A stretch of 64,000 nt of DNA, taken from positions 218,443,982-218,507,981 of the forward strand of contig CP136063.1 in the NCBI GenBank assembly GCA_032622095.1, in the 5' to 3' direction. Below the pieces are notes generated by a model. That model was given only the letters and a program-made list of their open reading frames with translations. It searched no databases and was not told where the DNA came from. Shown piece by piece: positions 1-10,604 of the stretch. The position numbers were made by a program, and so were the translations under genes. The stretch comes from Siphonodentalium dalli (Eukaryota > Mollusca > Scaphopoda > Gadilida > Siphonodentaliidae). Position 1 is the stretch's first letter. Every line of letters begins with the position of its first letter.

Positions 1-244
1 TCAAAGATATAGATTGCAACGACTCCACGACATCCGCTGCTTGTGTTATATATACCTGACTGATGTAACGTCAAGAACATAAACTGAATCTCATCACAGT
101 TGTTGAGACATTGAGCCGTCACACGGCCATTTAATTGGATCTAGTTTTCTGACTTTATGGTGATTTTGCTTGTTGGGTTATGTGTAATCATTGGTGGCTG
201 GCTTTGAGAAATCCGATCAGAATCTGTTCTAGATGGATTATTAA

Positions 245-752
245 CCCTTTATGCCGTCATCAGGTTGGTGGTGGAAAGTGTCAAAAGTGTTAACCCTTTA
301 CCCAACAGTAATATGACTATCGTCATTACCTCCACCCAATACTGATAGGAGAGAACGTTGCCACACTAGCCAACATAACTTTCTGGTGACGTCAATGTTA
401 TTGGAACAAAAAATGTATTATTACTAAATTTTATGGTAGCATAGTTTATCTGCATGGATGGGAGTAATTTATTTCAGAGTTGTGAATCTCCCTCCCCTAG
501 TAAAAGAAGTATGGTGAATATTTATTAGGTTTTATATTTATATTTTATAACAATAAATGTAATAAACAAACAAAAGGTAAGATTTTTACATTAAAAATAA
601 AACCAAATTGTTGTGTTATAATGGAATATTTTTGTTGTAAACTATGACGGCGGAAAAATTCAAAACTCTGTGGATGCCATGCGACAGGGCTCTTTATGGC
701 TTACTGGACGCTATGTGGCAGGGTGCTCTGGGGCTCTCTGAGTGCTGAAGGG
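245..752. mobile_element. possible TTAA-flanked MITE with CCCTT ends
   Basis: TTAA at 241-244 is followed by CCCTTTATGC, and the far end reads GCTGAAGGG before TTAA at 753-756, so the ends are short inverted repeats beginning CCCTT. TTAA target duplications and CCC termini are typical of piggyBac-type elements. The interior encodes nothing recognisable. A second TTAACCCTTTA at 291-301 could be an alternative left end. The terminal match is short, so this is tentative. Confidence 0.3.
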
Positions 753-963
753 TTAAACTGTTACGAAATAACGCTTTCAAAAAGTCAACATACATCAACT
801 GGAAAGAAGTAGCGTGGTGTGTGAAGTTGTGTGTACACATGTTTTAACGGCGTCATTATAAACTGAATAAATTGGTCGCCCAACTTAAATTTCCCAGGAG
901 CCATCAATATAGGGCTAACAATGAAGCGAGATAATGCTGGATCTGGTACCTCGATATAGCTTA

Positions 964-1916
964 CACTGAGAAAAAACCCTTAGTCATTATGACTAAGATT
1001 GATTAGTCAAATTTTTTTGTACATAACTCAATGAACTTTTCTTAATCATTCCGACAAATTTAAAATCGCAGTTATATTGAGTAATTCGTAGCTTAGTCAC
1101 AATGATAATATGCTGGCTTTATTGAGGGACGACAAACTGTTCTTAGTCACTGGGAGGTTGAAAATTTAATTTGGTGGAGATTCTGCACAAATATTTTAAT
1201 AGTCAACCATATGATATATTATCCAGAATCAGAGAAAGAGTTGAAAGTAGGACAAGCTTTAAATTAGTTATCTAAAACAAAGATTCCAATACTGGTCCTT
1301 TGAGAGGTACAACATTAGCGTCTGATATACGTCTGTTTAACTAGTTTATTATCCAGAGATGTTTGTGGTGTCAATGATATAAAAACCATTTATCAAAATA
1401 ATGTAGCCTTGGTGTGGAGTGAACTTCTGACATATAAGCCATTACGTCCTTCCATCACACTCTTATATCAGTTCGATGCAGTGGAAATTGTACATTTATC
1501 AATGGATATATTCGCCATAATTTAAGGCAGTGTTGAAATTAGACTTATTCTTCGTGTAACTTCGTCACTGCGACTAAGGCTAATGTTAGTCATTGTGACT
1601 CACTGAAAGGTGTGGGTTAGTCAACGTGTTTCCAAATGTGCCGACTGAGTATATATACTTGCAGAATGTGCATATATATTGGCCGTCATAGTGGTCGATA
1701 TTTTGTTGAACTGTACGATTCTTCATCGAACAAACAAATCGCGTGAAGTAAACATTTACTTGACTGAGAACTAACTTATTCATATCAATTTAAACTTAGT
1801 CATTATGGCTAGCATTTTGACTAAGAATTAAGTCTGTCATATAAATTTTAACTTAGTCATAATACTAACTTGCTGATGACTAAGTTAGTCAGTGTGACTA
1901 AGGATTTTTCTCAGAG
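964..1916. mobile_element. TIR element with CTTAGTCA subterminal repeats
   Basis: The left end (CTGAGAAAAAACCCTTAGTC at 966-985) is matched in inverted orientation by the right end (CTAAGGATTTTTCTCAG near 1898-1914), giving terminal inverted repeats of about 30 bp with few mismatches. The motif CTTAGTCAnnATGACTAAG and halves of it recur inside near 1090, 1140, 1575, 1795 and 1850, as subterminal repeats do in non-autonomous DNA transposons. No transposase is visible. I could not define a target duplication, so the superfamily is open. Confidence 0.65.
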
Positions 1917-1929
1917 AGCACGAGTCGGC

Positions 1930-2860
1930 CTAGGTCCAGACTTTTGGCAAATTCCACCGAAACTCGTAACGAGAAAAAATTGCAAAAAATCGCGAATCGA
2001 GATCTTTTAATTATGGTCGAGTGTATGTGGTTAGTAATATCCACGTGCAACTTTGGTGTTATTTTCTAAGTCTCAGAGTTGACGGATTTCTCCTGGTATC
2101 GTAAAACCTTGTTAACAGGTGATATGTAATGCTCTAACAAGAACGGGCTAACGAGGGAGCAAGGTTAATGTATGAGCAAGTACACCGATATACCCTAGGT
2201 AGGCCCGCAAAGTTTCACCGCTCTACTATCAAGGCAACCTGGCCAAACGGAGAGCGAACGCGCGTCTACACTGTGGGTATTGGTCCAATTTGGTTGAAGA
2301 TATTGGCAGTTTCAGCCGAAACTCTGAAAAGGGGGACAAATCGCGAATCGAGATTTTATAATTTTGACCAGTGCATGTGTTTGATAATATCTACGGGCAA
2401 CATTAGTGCGATTTTAAATGTTTAGAACAGACCGGTAAGCACTCAGCCGCTAGCGATTGTGATGAGGTATATCTCTATAACAGTTAACTCTCTATTACAG
2501 GGACGCTAACGATTCCGCGTAGCGATGATGTACACATATATCAGTCCAGCTCCAAATAATATGTATTGCCTCTATACAACGAGAAGCGTGTATGGGACCG
2601 GAATCCCCATTTAAAAAAAACATTGTCCTAGGCGAATGAGGATTTTAGCTTTTTTTAACTGGATAATGGAGGTGCGATGCTAATGCAGGAACCGATACAC
2701 CGATAAGCCCCGAATATTTCAAATGGTCACTCTTGACTTCAATTAATCCGAAACTGAAAGAATTTTCAAAAAGATTGCGAAATTCCAGAATTATATGGTC
2801 CCTTAATATTCGTTATATACCATTTTGTTCTTGATTACGATACAATCAAAAACGCCACAT
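1930..2860. repeat. degenerate tandem duplication, period about 350 bp
   Basis: The block near 1980-2060 (ATCGCGAATCGAGAT, then a stretch on the pattern AATATCnACGnGCAAC) recurs near 2340-2410. Less conserved matches (TACACCGATA, CCGAAACT) recur near 2690-2770, suggesting two to three diverged copies of a roughly 350-bp unit. Reading frames here are short and unconvincing. Confidence 0.45.
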
Positions 2861-2869
2861 TTTGTGACC

Positions 2870-3990
2870 GTTGAACGGGATATGGACGCCATGGGGAGGG
2901 GTGGTAATTAGCCCTAAAATGTATTCCTATTGCACCGAACTGAACGTTTGACTGAACAGTATCAACTGTGGTTCAATTGCTTAGGAACATGATGCATTAG
3001 AGTGTCAACAACCATCCACGCTGGTTCGAACCATGCGCCGTATGACATAAAACAATGCAATATATCTGTTTTCGAAATGCCAATTCAAGTCAAGTCTAAC
3101 AGCACATTACGAGGCACCAGTTTCCCCAGTTTACCTTCACGTGAAGAGGAACACACCTATACATATAAGGTACACCCATTGGATGTCGATACCATGGAAG
3201 TATATCCGATTTCATGGAATCAGACATCTAGTTTCATGTTATTATATTTTATGTACTGATTTGGCCTGGAAAAAAAGTAGCGGAAATTATTATTTTTCAA
3301 CACTGCAAACAATTTTCTAGACCCCCCCCTCGTCTTGGAGGCTTATGGGCTTATGGTCCAGTTAACTGACAGCTAAATATCATGACGCTGTTCTTAATGT
3401 AAACGGACTGCGGACCGTAAACCGACATGCGGCCGTCCGAAAACCGCACCTATGTCTATAACAATTAGAGTGTGCCATACCAGGCCCAGTCTAATTGGTT
3501 AAAAGTAGTAAATTTAGAATAAATATTTAAAGCGGCCTGGCGACTCCGTGTTCATTCCAACTTAAGTACAGAATGGGTCAGTTGTCGTTGTTGGGTGTAG
3601 TTATAGTTGTAATTGTTAGGTTGCATATTCCGTCTCAATCGTAAATACACGGTATTTACAGAAATTACACACAAGAGTGTATCCATGCCCTCTGAGTCCA
3701 TATGCAAAGGCACACACATTTGTTTTTGAGAATATTTAATGTTTTCTGCTTAATCCAGTCAGGACATTAATATAACAGCGAAAAAGCCCTGTATTTGTCT
3801 TTTTTAAATAATTGATCATAGAATACTGAATTTGGCTCATTCTGAGAAATTGAGGCCCCGAAGTCAGGTAAACGCCCGTTTCTGAAGGCGCACAACTTGA
3901 AAAAGTACTTAACGTACCTGGGAATGGTTTTCTGTTCTGGAATCAGGAAAGTAAGCATACAATATAGACATGAAATTGGAAGGACATGTG
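2870..3990. other. no recognisable gene
   Basis: I see no protein with family resemblance, no splice-bounded exon and no clear repeat in this stretch. The short open frames (for example 3002-3259) lack recognisable motifs. Confidence 0.5.
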
Positions 3991-4374
3991 AACAGGTCAA
4001 GCACATCCTGAATTCCACTATTATATTGGTATATGACTATAACATATTCATATTTCCTTTATTTGCGTCGGGAATAGTAGACGGCGCATACCAGTGCACA
4101 GCCAAATGTCACTCTTAACACTATCGCAGCGAATGAACTGTCTCCGACAAAATTCGTGGTGTAATCTTTTGCGCCAGCTTTGTTATTCAATAATATTATA
4201 ATTTTACTAATATATGTCTATCTAAATGACAATAACATGATGACTCAATCGCTCCTTCATAACAATATTTCAACTAATTGCATGCTAATTGAGTTGGTTC
4301 TCGTGTGCCATCATGATTAATCATTCTCCTGGGGACATGACAATCTGCGGGATGGGATGGGATATGGGACAAAA

Positions 4375-4765
4375 CGACAATCTGCGGGACAGAATTTCAA
4401 ATTGCGTGGGACGGCGGATATCTCGAGGAATACAGGGCGTAGGGGGCTCATTTTGATGTCTAACGAAAGGCCCACGTTCGCCCTATCCACACATATTAAC
4501 CCCGTCACTAACCAAACACCAGAAGTTGCATTATTTGATCGACAACTGACCTAACATGGGGTGGAATTTGGGATAGCATGACAATCTGCGGGACAGGATT
4601 TTCAAATTGCGTGGGACGGCCGATAGCTCGAGGAATACAGCGCATAGAGGGCTACTTTTGGTGTCTAACGAAAGGTCCACATTCGCCCTATCCACACATA
4701 TTAACCCCGCCACTGACCGGACAAAGGAAGTTACATTATCCGGTCGACAACTGACCTAACATAAA
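4375..4765. repeat. two tandem subterminal units, left arm
   Basis: Two copies of about 205 bp follow each other, each containing CAATCTGCGGGACAG, ATTGCGTGGGACGG, CGAGGAATACAG, TCTAACGAAAGG, CACACATATTAACCCCG and CGACAACTGACCTAACAT. The same pair lies inverted at about 8090-8490 in the right arm. Such subterminal iterations are typical of Foldback-like elements. Confidence 0.8.
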
Positions 4766-5319
4766 ATGCCACAAACACGAAAAACTGCGTTCGACATTAA
4801 TGTTTAGAATTTAGATTTCTCGATGAATACACTAGCAAACAACAAGTTTTAGGTATCAAATAACGCAGTGGAATACTGTGCATTCGTTTTTAGCTACAAT
4901 ATGGCTGTTTTAGTGCGAATATTGTAATGGCGAACACGCAAACACGCTCCGATAAAACAACTAAAAATAGACTCGATGTTTACAATTACAGGATCGATTT
5001 CAGCCGGTATATTCAATATAATGGGGCGTATAGTATATCAAAATGTAGAATTAGACACAGGGAATGTATTTTTTTCCAAATGGGTCCACCAGGCGGTGAA
5101 ATTGTTGCAGAAATTCGCTCCAAGATATTCGCACTTATTTTTATTTCAGTTGTGACTAAAAGCCCAGATGCCGGAGCCCAGCGACTAAAAGCCAAGTTAC
5201 AAAATAGATCAACTGGTTTGAACGAATGAATATGTCAATGGTAAGACTATTCAAAAGAATATTCAAATCAAATAGTGTTTATAGACTTAAAAACTTATGT
5301 GTCCGCCATTCATATATGC

Positions 5320-7238
5320 GGTGAAGTTCTCATATTATCTCCCAGTAATACGCGGGGGAGGTTCTCATATGAACATATTATCTGCCGGTCATACACGGTG
5401 GAGGTTCATATTATCCGCCGGTCATACGCGATGGAAGTTTTCTTATTATCCTCCGGTCATACGCGGGGGAGGTTCTGATATGAACATATTATCTGCCGGT
5501 CATATGCGGTGGAGGTTCATATTATCCACCGGTCATACGCGAGGGAGGTTCTCATATTATCCACCGGTCATACGCGAGGGAGGTTCTTATATTATCCTCC
5601 GGTCATACGTTGGGGAGGTTCTCATATGAACATATTATCCGCCGGTCATACGCGGTGGAGGTTCATATTATCTGCTGGTCATACGCGAGGGAGGTTCTCA
5701 TATTATCCTCTGGTCATACATTGGGGAGGTTCTCATATGAACATATTATTCGCCGGTCATACGCAGTGGAGGTTCATATTATCCTCCGGTCATACGCGAG
5801 GGAAGTTCTCATATTATCACCGATCATATGTGGGTGAGGTTCTGATATGAACATATTATCCGCCGGTCATACGCGGTGGAGGTTCATATTATCCGCCGGT
5901 CATGCGCGAGGGAGGTTCTCATATTATCCACCGGTCATACGCGAGGGAGGTTCTTATATTATCCTCCGGTCATACGTTGGGGAGGTTCTCATATGAACAT
6001 ATTATCCACCGGTCATACGAGGTGGAGGTTCATATTATCCGCCGATCATACGCGAGGGAAGTTCTCATATTATCCTTCGGTCATATGTGGGGGAGGTTCT
6101 GATATGAACATATTATCCGCCGGTCATACACGGTGGAGGTTCATATTATCCACCGGTCATACGTAGGGGAGGTTCTCATATGAACATATTATCCGCCGGT
6201 CATATGCAGTGGAGGTTCTCATATGAACATATTATCCGCCGGTCATACGTGGTGGAGGTTCTCATATGAACATATTATCCGCCGGTCATACGCGGTGGAG
6301 GTTCATATTATCCGCCGGTCATACGCGATGGAAGTTTTCTTATTATCCTCCGGTCATACGCGGGGGAGGTTCTGATATGAACATATTATCTGCCGGTCAT
6401 ATGCGGTGGAGGTTCATATTATCCACCGGTCATACGCGAGGGAGGTTCTCATATTATCCTCCGGTCATACATTGGGGAGGTTCTCATATGAACATATTAT
6501 TCGCCGGTCATACGCAGTGGAGGTTCATATTATCCACCGGTCAAACACGGTGGAAGTTCTCATATGAACATATTATCCGCCGGTCATATGCGGTGGAGGT
6601 TCATATTATCCTCTGTCATACGCGAGGGAAGTTCTCATATTATCCTCCGATCATATGTGGGTGAGGTTCTGATATGAACATATTATCCGCCGGTCATACG
6701 CGGTGGAGGTTCATATTATCCGCCGGTCATGCGCGAGGGAGGTTCTCATATTATCCACCGGTCATACGCGAGGGAGGTTCTTATATTATCCTCCGGTCAT
6801 ACGTTGGGGAGGTTCTCATATGAACATATTATCCGCCGGTCATACGCGGTGGAGGTTCATATTATCCACCGGTCATACGTAGGGGAGGTTCTCGTATGAA
6901 CATTATCCGCCGGTCATACGCAGTGGAGGTTCTCATATGAAAATATTATCCGCCGGTCATACGTGGTGGAGGTTCTGATATGAACATTTTATCCGCCGGT
7001 CATACGCGGTGGAGGTTCATATTATCCGCCGGTCATACGCGAGGGAAGTTCTCATATTATCCTTCGGTCATAGGTGGGGGAGGTTCTGATATGAACATAT
7101 TATCTGCCGGTCATACGCGGTGGAGGTTCATATTATCCACCGGTCATACGCGGTGGAGGTTCTCATATGAAAATATTATCCACCGGTCATATGCGAGGGA
7201 GGTTATCATATTATCCACCGGTCACACCCGAGGGAGGA
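5320..7238 (+). repeat. composite minisatellite, 33/35/43-bp units
   Basis: Units start with GGTCATACGC and end with TTATCCGCC. Three length classes occur: 33 bp (core only), 35 bp (TCTCATATTAT variant) and 43 bp (extra CATATGAACA). Combinations form a higher-order period near 111 bp, a multiple of three, which is why long but meaningless open frames run through it. Blocks near 5390-5560 and 6290-6450, and near 5845-6000 and 6670-6830, are almost identical, so the array also grew by larger duplications. Confidence 0.9.
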
Positions 7239-7550
7239 TATGACCGGCGGATAATATGTTCATATGAGGACCTCCCCAACGTATGACCAGAGGATAATAT
7301 GAGAACCTCCCTCGCGTATGACCAGTGGATAATATGAACCTCCACCGCATATGACCGGCAGATAATATGTTCATATCAGAACCTCCCCCGCGTATGACCG
7401 GAGGATAAAATGAGAACTTCCCTCGCGTATGACCGGCGGATAATATGAACCTCCACCGCGTATGACCGGTAGATAATATGTTCATATGAGAACCTCCCCC
7501 GTGTATGACTGGCAGATAATATGAGAACCTCCACCGCATATGAATGGCGG
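7239..7550 (-). repeat. inverted copy of the same minisatellite
   Basis: From about 7239 the repeat units run on the opposite strand (GACCGGCGGATAATATG and so on) for about nine units until unique arm sequence resumes near 7545. The switch at about 7231-7245 (GAGGGAGG then ATATGACCGGCGG) is the centre of the palindrome. The plus-oriented array is several times longer, so expansion after formation was one-sided. Confidence 0.88.
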
Positions 7551-8694
7551 ACACATAAGTTTTTAAGTCTATAAACACTATTTGATTTGAATATTCTTTT
7601 GAATAGTCTTACCATTGACATATTCATTCGTTCAAACCTGTTGATCTATTTGTAACTTGGCTTTTAGTCGCTGGGCTCCGGCATCTGGGCTTTTAGTCAC
7701 AACTGAAATAAAAATAAGTGAGAATATCTTGGAGCGAATTTCTGCAACAATTTCACCGCCTGGTGGGACCCATTTAAAAACAATACATTCCCTGTGTCTA
7801 ATCCTACATTTTGATATACCATACATCCCATTATATTGAATATACCAGCTGAAATCGATCCTGTAATTGTAAACATCGAGTCTATTTTTAGTTGTTTTAT
7901 CGGAGCGTGTTTGCGTGTTCGCCATTACAATATTCGTACTAAAACAGCCATATTGTAGCTAAAAACGAATGCACAGTATTCCACTGCGTTATTTGATACC
8001 CAAAACTTGTTGTTTGCTAGCGTATTCATCGAGAAATCAAAATTCTAAACATTAATGTCGAACGCAGTTTTTCGTGTTTGTGGCATTTTATGTTAGGTCA
8101 GTTGTCGACCGAATAATGTAACTTCCGGTGTCCGGTCAGTGACGGGGTTAATATGTGTGGATAGGGCGAATGTGGACCTTTCGTGAGACACCAAAAGGAG
8201 CCCTCTACGCGCTGTATTCCTCGAGATATCGGCCGTCCCACGCAATTTGAAAATCCCGTCCCGCAGATTGTCATGCTATCCCAAATTCCACCCCATGTTA
8301 GGTCAGTTGTCGATCAAATAATGCAGCTTCTGGTGTCAGGTCAGTGGCGGGGTTAATATGTGTGGATAGGGTGAATGTGGGCCTTTCGTTAGACACCAAA
8401 ATGAGCTCCCTACGCCTTGTATTCCTCGAGATATCGGTCGTCCCACGCAATTTGAAATTCTGTCCCGCAGATTGTCGTTTTGTCCCATATCCCATACCAT
8501 CCCGCAGATTGTCATGTCCCTTCTCCTGGACAAAATATATGTATGATACCGAATTAGTGCGACACTGATTTTGAATAATATTTGTGTGAAATATGATTTT
8601 TGATTATCCCTCTTTTATCAAATTAACAAAACGGTAATGGGCATATACCACTATAATAGTGGAATTCAGGATGTGCCTGACTTGGTGAATTATA

Positions 8695-9429
8695 ATTGTT
8701 AATATACATCCCTGAAAATTTCCTTTTTTCCGATTTGGGTATGATGTTTATTGAGGGTTTATCTACTTATTCCTGCAAACAACAATTATGTAGCAGTTAC
8801 TGCCAGTTAGTTCCGGGTTTGCATTTTTTTCGTTCATAAATGTACTGGACTATATCAGACACCGGTTACGTGCCAATCGTAGCGTGAGCGGTGGTAAATC
8901 GCACGACATTTTGTCGCACGGTCGGCACCGCAGGGTATTAAATAATTATGATTCTCTGCGATCGATTCGTGCGATTTATGTGAAGTAGCCAATCAGATTC
9001 AGCTATTAATATGATCATGTGGCGATCGCATGCTTTACTTTACCACAACGTGCAGCATGGCGTCAAGCGCCCTTCAAGTTCAAGTTAATTCGTGACGGGA
9101 GAATCTCTCATGAAGTATGTTTCTGTATCCGAATCAGAACGAAATACGTCATACATGCATTATTTTCTTTATTGGTGGGAACACATCCTGAACTTTCTGT
9201 ACGTCACCCGCACATGACGCTTAGTTTAATGATTTGGTCAGGGACGTTCTGACGGTTGATCTCACTGCACTGTCGAACTTTACTCTTTTTTAGACGGGGG
9301 ACGCGCTTCCTTATATTCTCTTACTGTTCATACTCTCCTTTGCCTTCGCATCTAGCTGTTCTATCTTTATGGTATATTCATACCTATTATTTCGATACCA
9401 TTTTCTACAACCACACTTTCACTACTCAC
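8695..9429. other. no gene; 12-bp hairpin at 8895-8978
   Basis: The only structure I see is TAAATCGCACGA (8895-8906) and its exact complement TCGTGCGATTTA (8967-8978), a 12-bp stem with a 60-base loop. The open frame at 9019-9252 has no recognisable feature. Confidence 0.5.
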
Positions 9430-9435
9430 TTGTAG

Positions 9436-9679
9436 GAGGCCCCACCCCTACCCCCCACGGAATACGGAATACCACTTAACACAGAGGGTGGAATACGGAA
9501 TACCAGTTAACAGTCATATGGAATACATAAACAGATATGAAAACTTCATTTTTTTAAAGGTCGGCGTACGAATACCGGTATTTTTGGAATACCGAATACC
9601 TCCTAACAGAGGGGCCGGAATACGGCGTACCTCATATCAGGGCATGGAATACGGCGTACGAACGGGGGTGGGGGGCCTC
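9436..9679. mobile_element. 244-bp MITE with 6-bp TSD TTGTAG
   Basis: The element begins GAGGCCCCACCCC and ends GGGGGTGGGGGGCCTC, an imperfect inverted repeat. Identical TTGTAG hexamers lie directly outside at 9430-9435 and 9680-9685. The interior has several GGAATACGG(A/C)(A/G)TAC iterations. It codes for nothing. A 6-bp duplication does not match the common hAT (8), mariner (TA), Harbinger (3) or piggyBac (TTAA) signatures. Confidence 0.75.
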
Positions 9680-9789
9680 TTGTAGCCTCTGCCGTCTCAT
9701 GTTGGCTGGGGGGGGGGGTTCAAATTGAAGTTCATCCTCTATGATAGCCAGGTTCAGTTCCGTCTCTGACCAACATGCTTCAAAATAAA

Positions 9790-10113
9790 TGATAACAAAT
9801 CATAATTGTATCGATATTCCTCCGTCATCTGACCATATGGTTTTACCAGCAACCCTCAAACTCGTAGCTAATACTGAAGCCTTATCTTCCATTCATAACT
9901 CCATCGATCCAATTTGGCACAATCCTCGGACAATAACATATATTCATCCCAGTCGCTTTTACCATAAAAAGTTTCCGGCCTAGGTGCAGGATGTGGGAGA
10001 TTCATTGCATCCATGTGACAGCTGTCATCCGAATAATAAACTGGATTTCTTTTACCATGCCTTATTCCTTTATTGGTAGCAGGGTAACGTCCCAAGAGCC
10101 ATACTTCGTCCAA
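9790..10113 (-). pseudogene. Ty3/gypsy-like gag fragment
   Basis: On the minus strand the frame reads ...RPETFYGKSDWDEYML... then a segment with CAKLDRW. This resembles the conserved gag segment of Ty3/gypsy retrotransposons, where a P-x-F-x-G-K-x-x-W-x-x-Y motif is followed by a Cys/Trp-containing helix. After a frameshift near 9880 another frame continues with ATSLR, the next expected motif. No protease, RT or LTR is nearby on this strand, so it is a decayed fragment. The short length keeps confidence moderate. Confidence 0.5.
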
Positions 10114-10604
10114 ACATGTGGGTCATGATCTGCGTCTACACATATCGATGGCGGGTTCGTGGAATGTCACGGATTTGCCAGTCAAGTTTTAAAAGATATA
10201 ATAGAATAACAAATAAGATATATCACTCCGTTTCCGCTGAGAATTGAGTCGGAAAGTTCGGACGAATTATAGCTCTTGCCACGTTGCCAGCTATTTAGTC
10301 GCATCCAGTTGACATTGCATTGCTGCTCGCTGTTGATCTGAGATTGCCGATGCATACTAATTAATTTAATTGCTGCTCATAAAATCCTTGCTGTTTGTTT
10401 CATTATTATTGCTTATTTCATTGCTGAGTTGCTGTGTTGCTTTTGGCAGATAAAGTTGACCAAATCAAGTCTAGTTCCTTGTAAGGCCAAATTAGATAAT
10501 TAATCATACGAATGCAATTATTTAAGTGAAAATAGGTGCCCGTTCTATTTCGGAATGCTTAAGATTGGCATAACCACTGAATTCATAAATGCGAGTGTAA
10601 AACA
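10114..10604. other. no gene
   Basis: AT-rich sequence with no coding signal. TGTCACGGAT at about 10163 matches the start of the possible LTR at 18436, but the similarity stops after some eleven bases. Confidence 0.5.

Larger units (their letters stand above)
4332..8520. mobile_element. 4.2-kb fold-back (palindromic) transposon with 8-bp TSD
   Basis: The ends are exact inverted repeats: GGGACATGACAATCTGCGGG at the left and its reverse complement at 8501-8520. They are flanked by the direct repeat TTCTCCTG at 4324-4331 and 8521-8528, an 8-bp target duplication. The arms (about 4332-5320 and 7560-8520) are near-identical in inverted orientation and each begins with two tandem copies of a roughly 205-bp subterminal unit. 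The centre is a minisatellite that reverses direction near 7238. No transposase was seen, so the element must be mobilised in trans. An 8-bp duplication is usual for hAT elements, but the ends lack the hAT consensus, so the superfamily is open. Confidence 0.85.
3993..8690. mobile_element. older inverted-repeat element split by the fold-back insertion
   Basis: Near 3997-4035 the sequence GCACATCCTGAATTCCACTA is repeated in inverted orientation near 8646-8690 with two or three mismatches over about 40 bp, which look like terminal inverted repeats. Removing the 4.2-kb fold-back element leaves an element of roughly 0.5 kb. A diverged relative lies at about 21.8-22.9 kb: the shared left part (CTCCTTCATAACA, then CATCATG and TTAATCATTC) and right part (GATACCGAATTAG-like, then AAATATGAT) align on both sides of different insertions. 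Family unknown. Confidence 0.6.

Noticed and set aside
2990-3040. tRNA gene suggested by GGTTCGAACC
   Set aside because: A B-box-like decamer is present, but no matching A-box or cloverleaf could be built.
5275-7627. Long frames with GHTRWRFILSAGHTRG-type repeats, on both strands
   Set aside because: They are translations of a minisatellite whose 111-bp higher-order period is a multiple of three; open in several frames and in both orientations, with no constraint on residues.
10162-10500. 5' LTR of the BEL/Pao element
   Set aside because: Only about 11 bases (TGTCACGGAT) match the possible 3' LTR; the rest does not align, and no primer-binding site was convincing.
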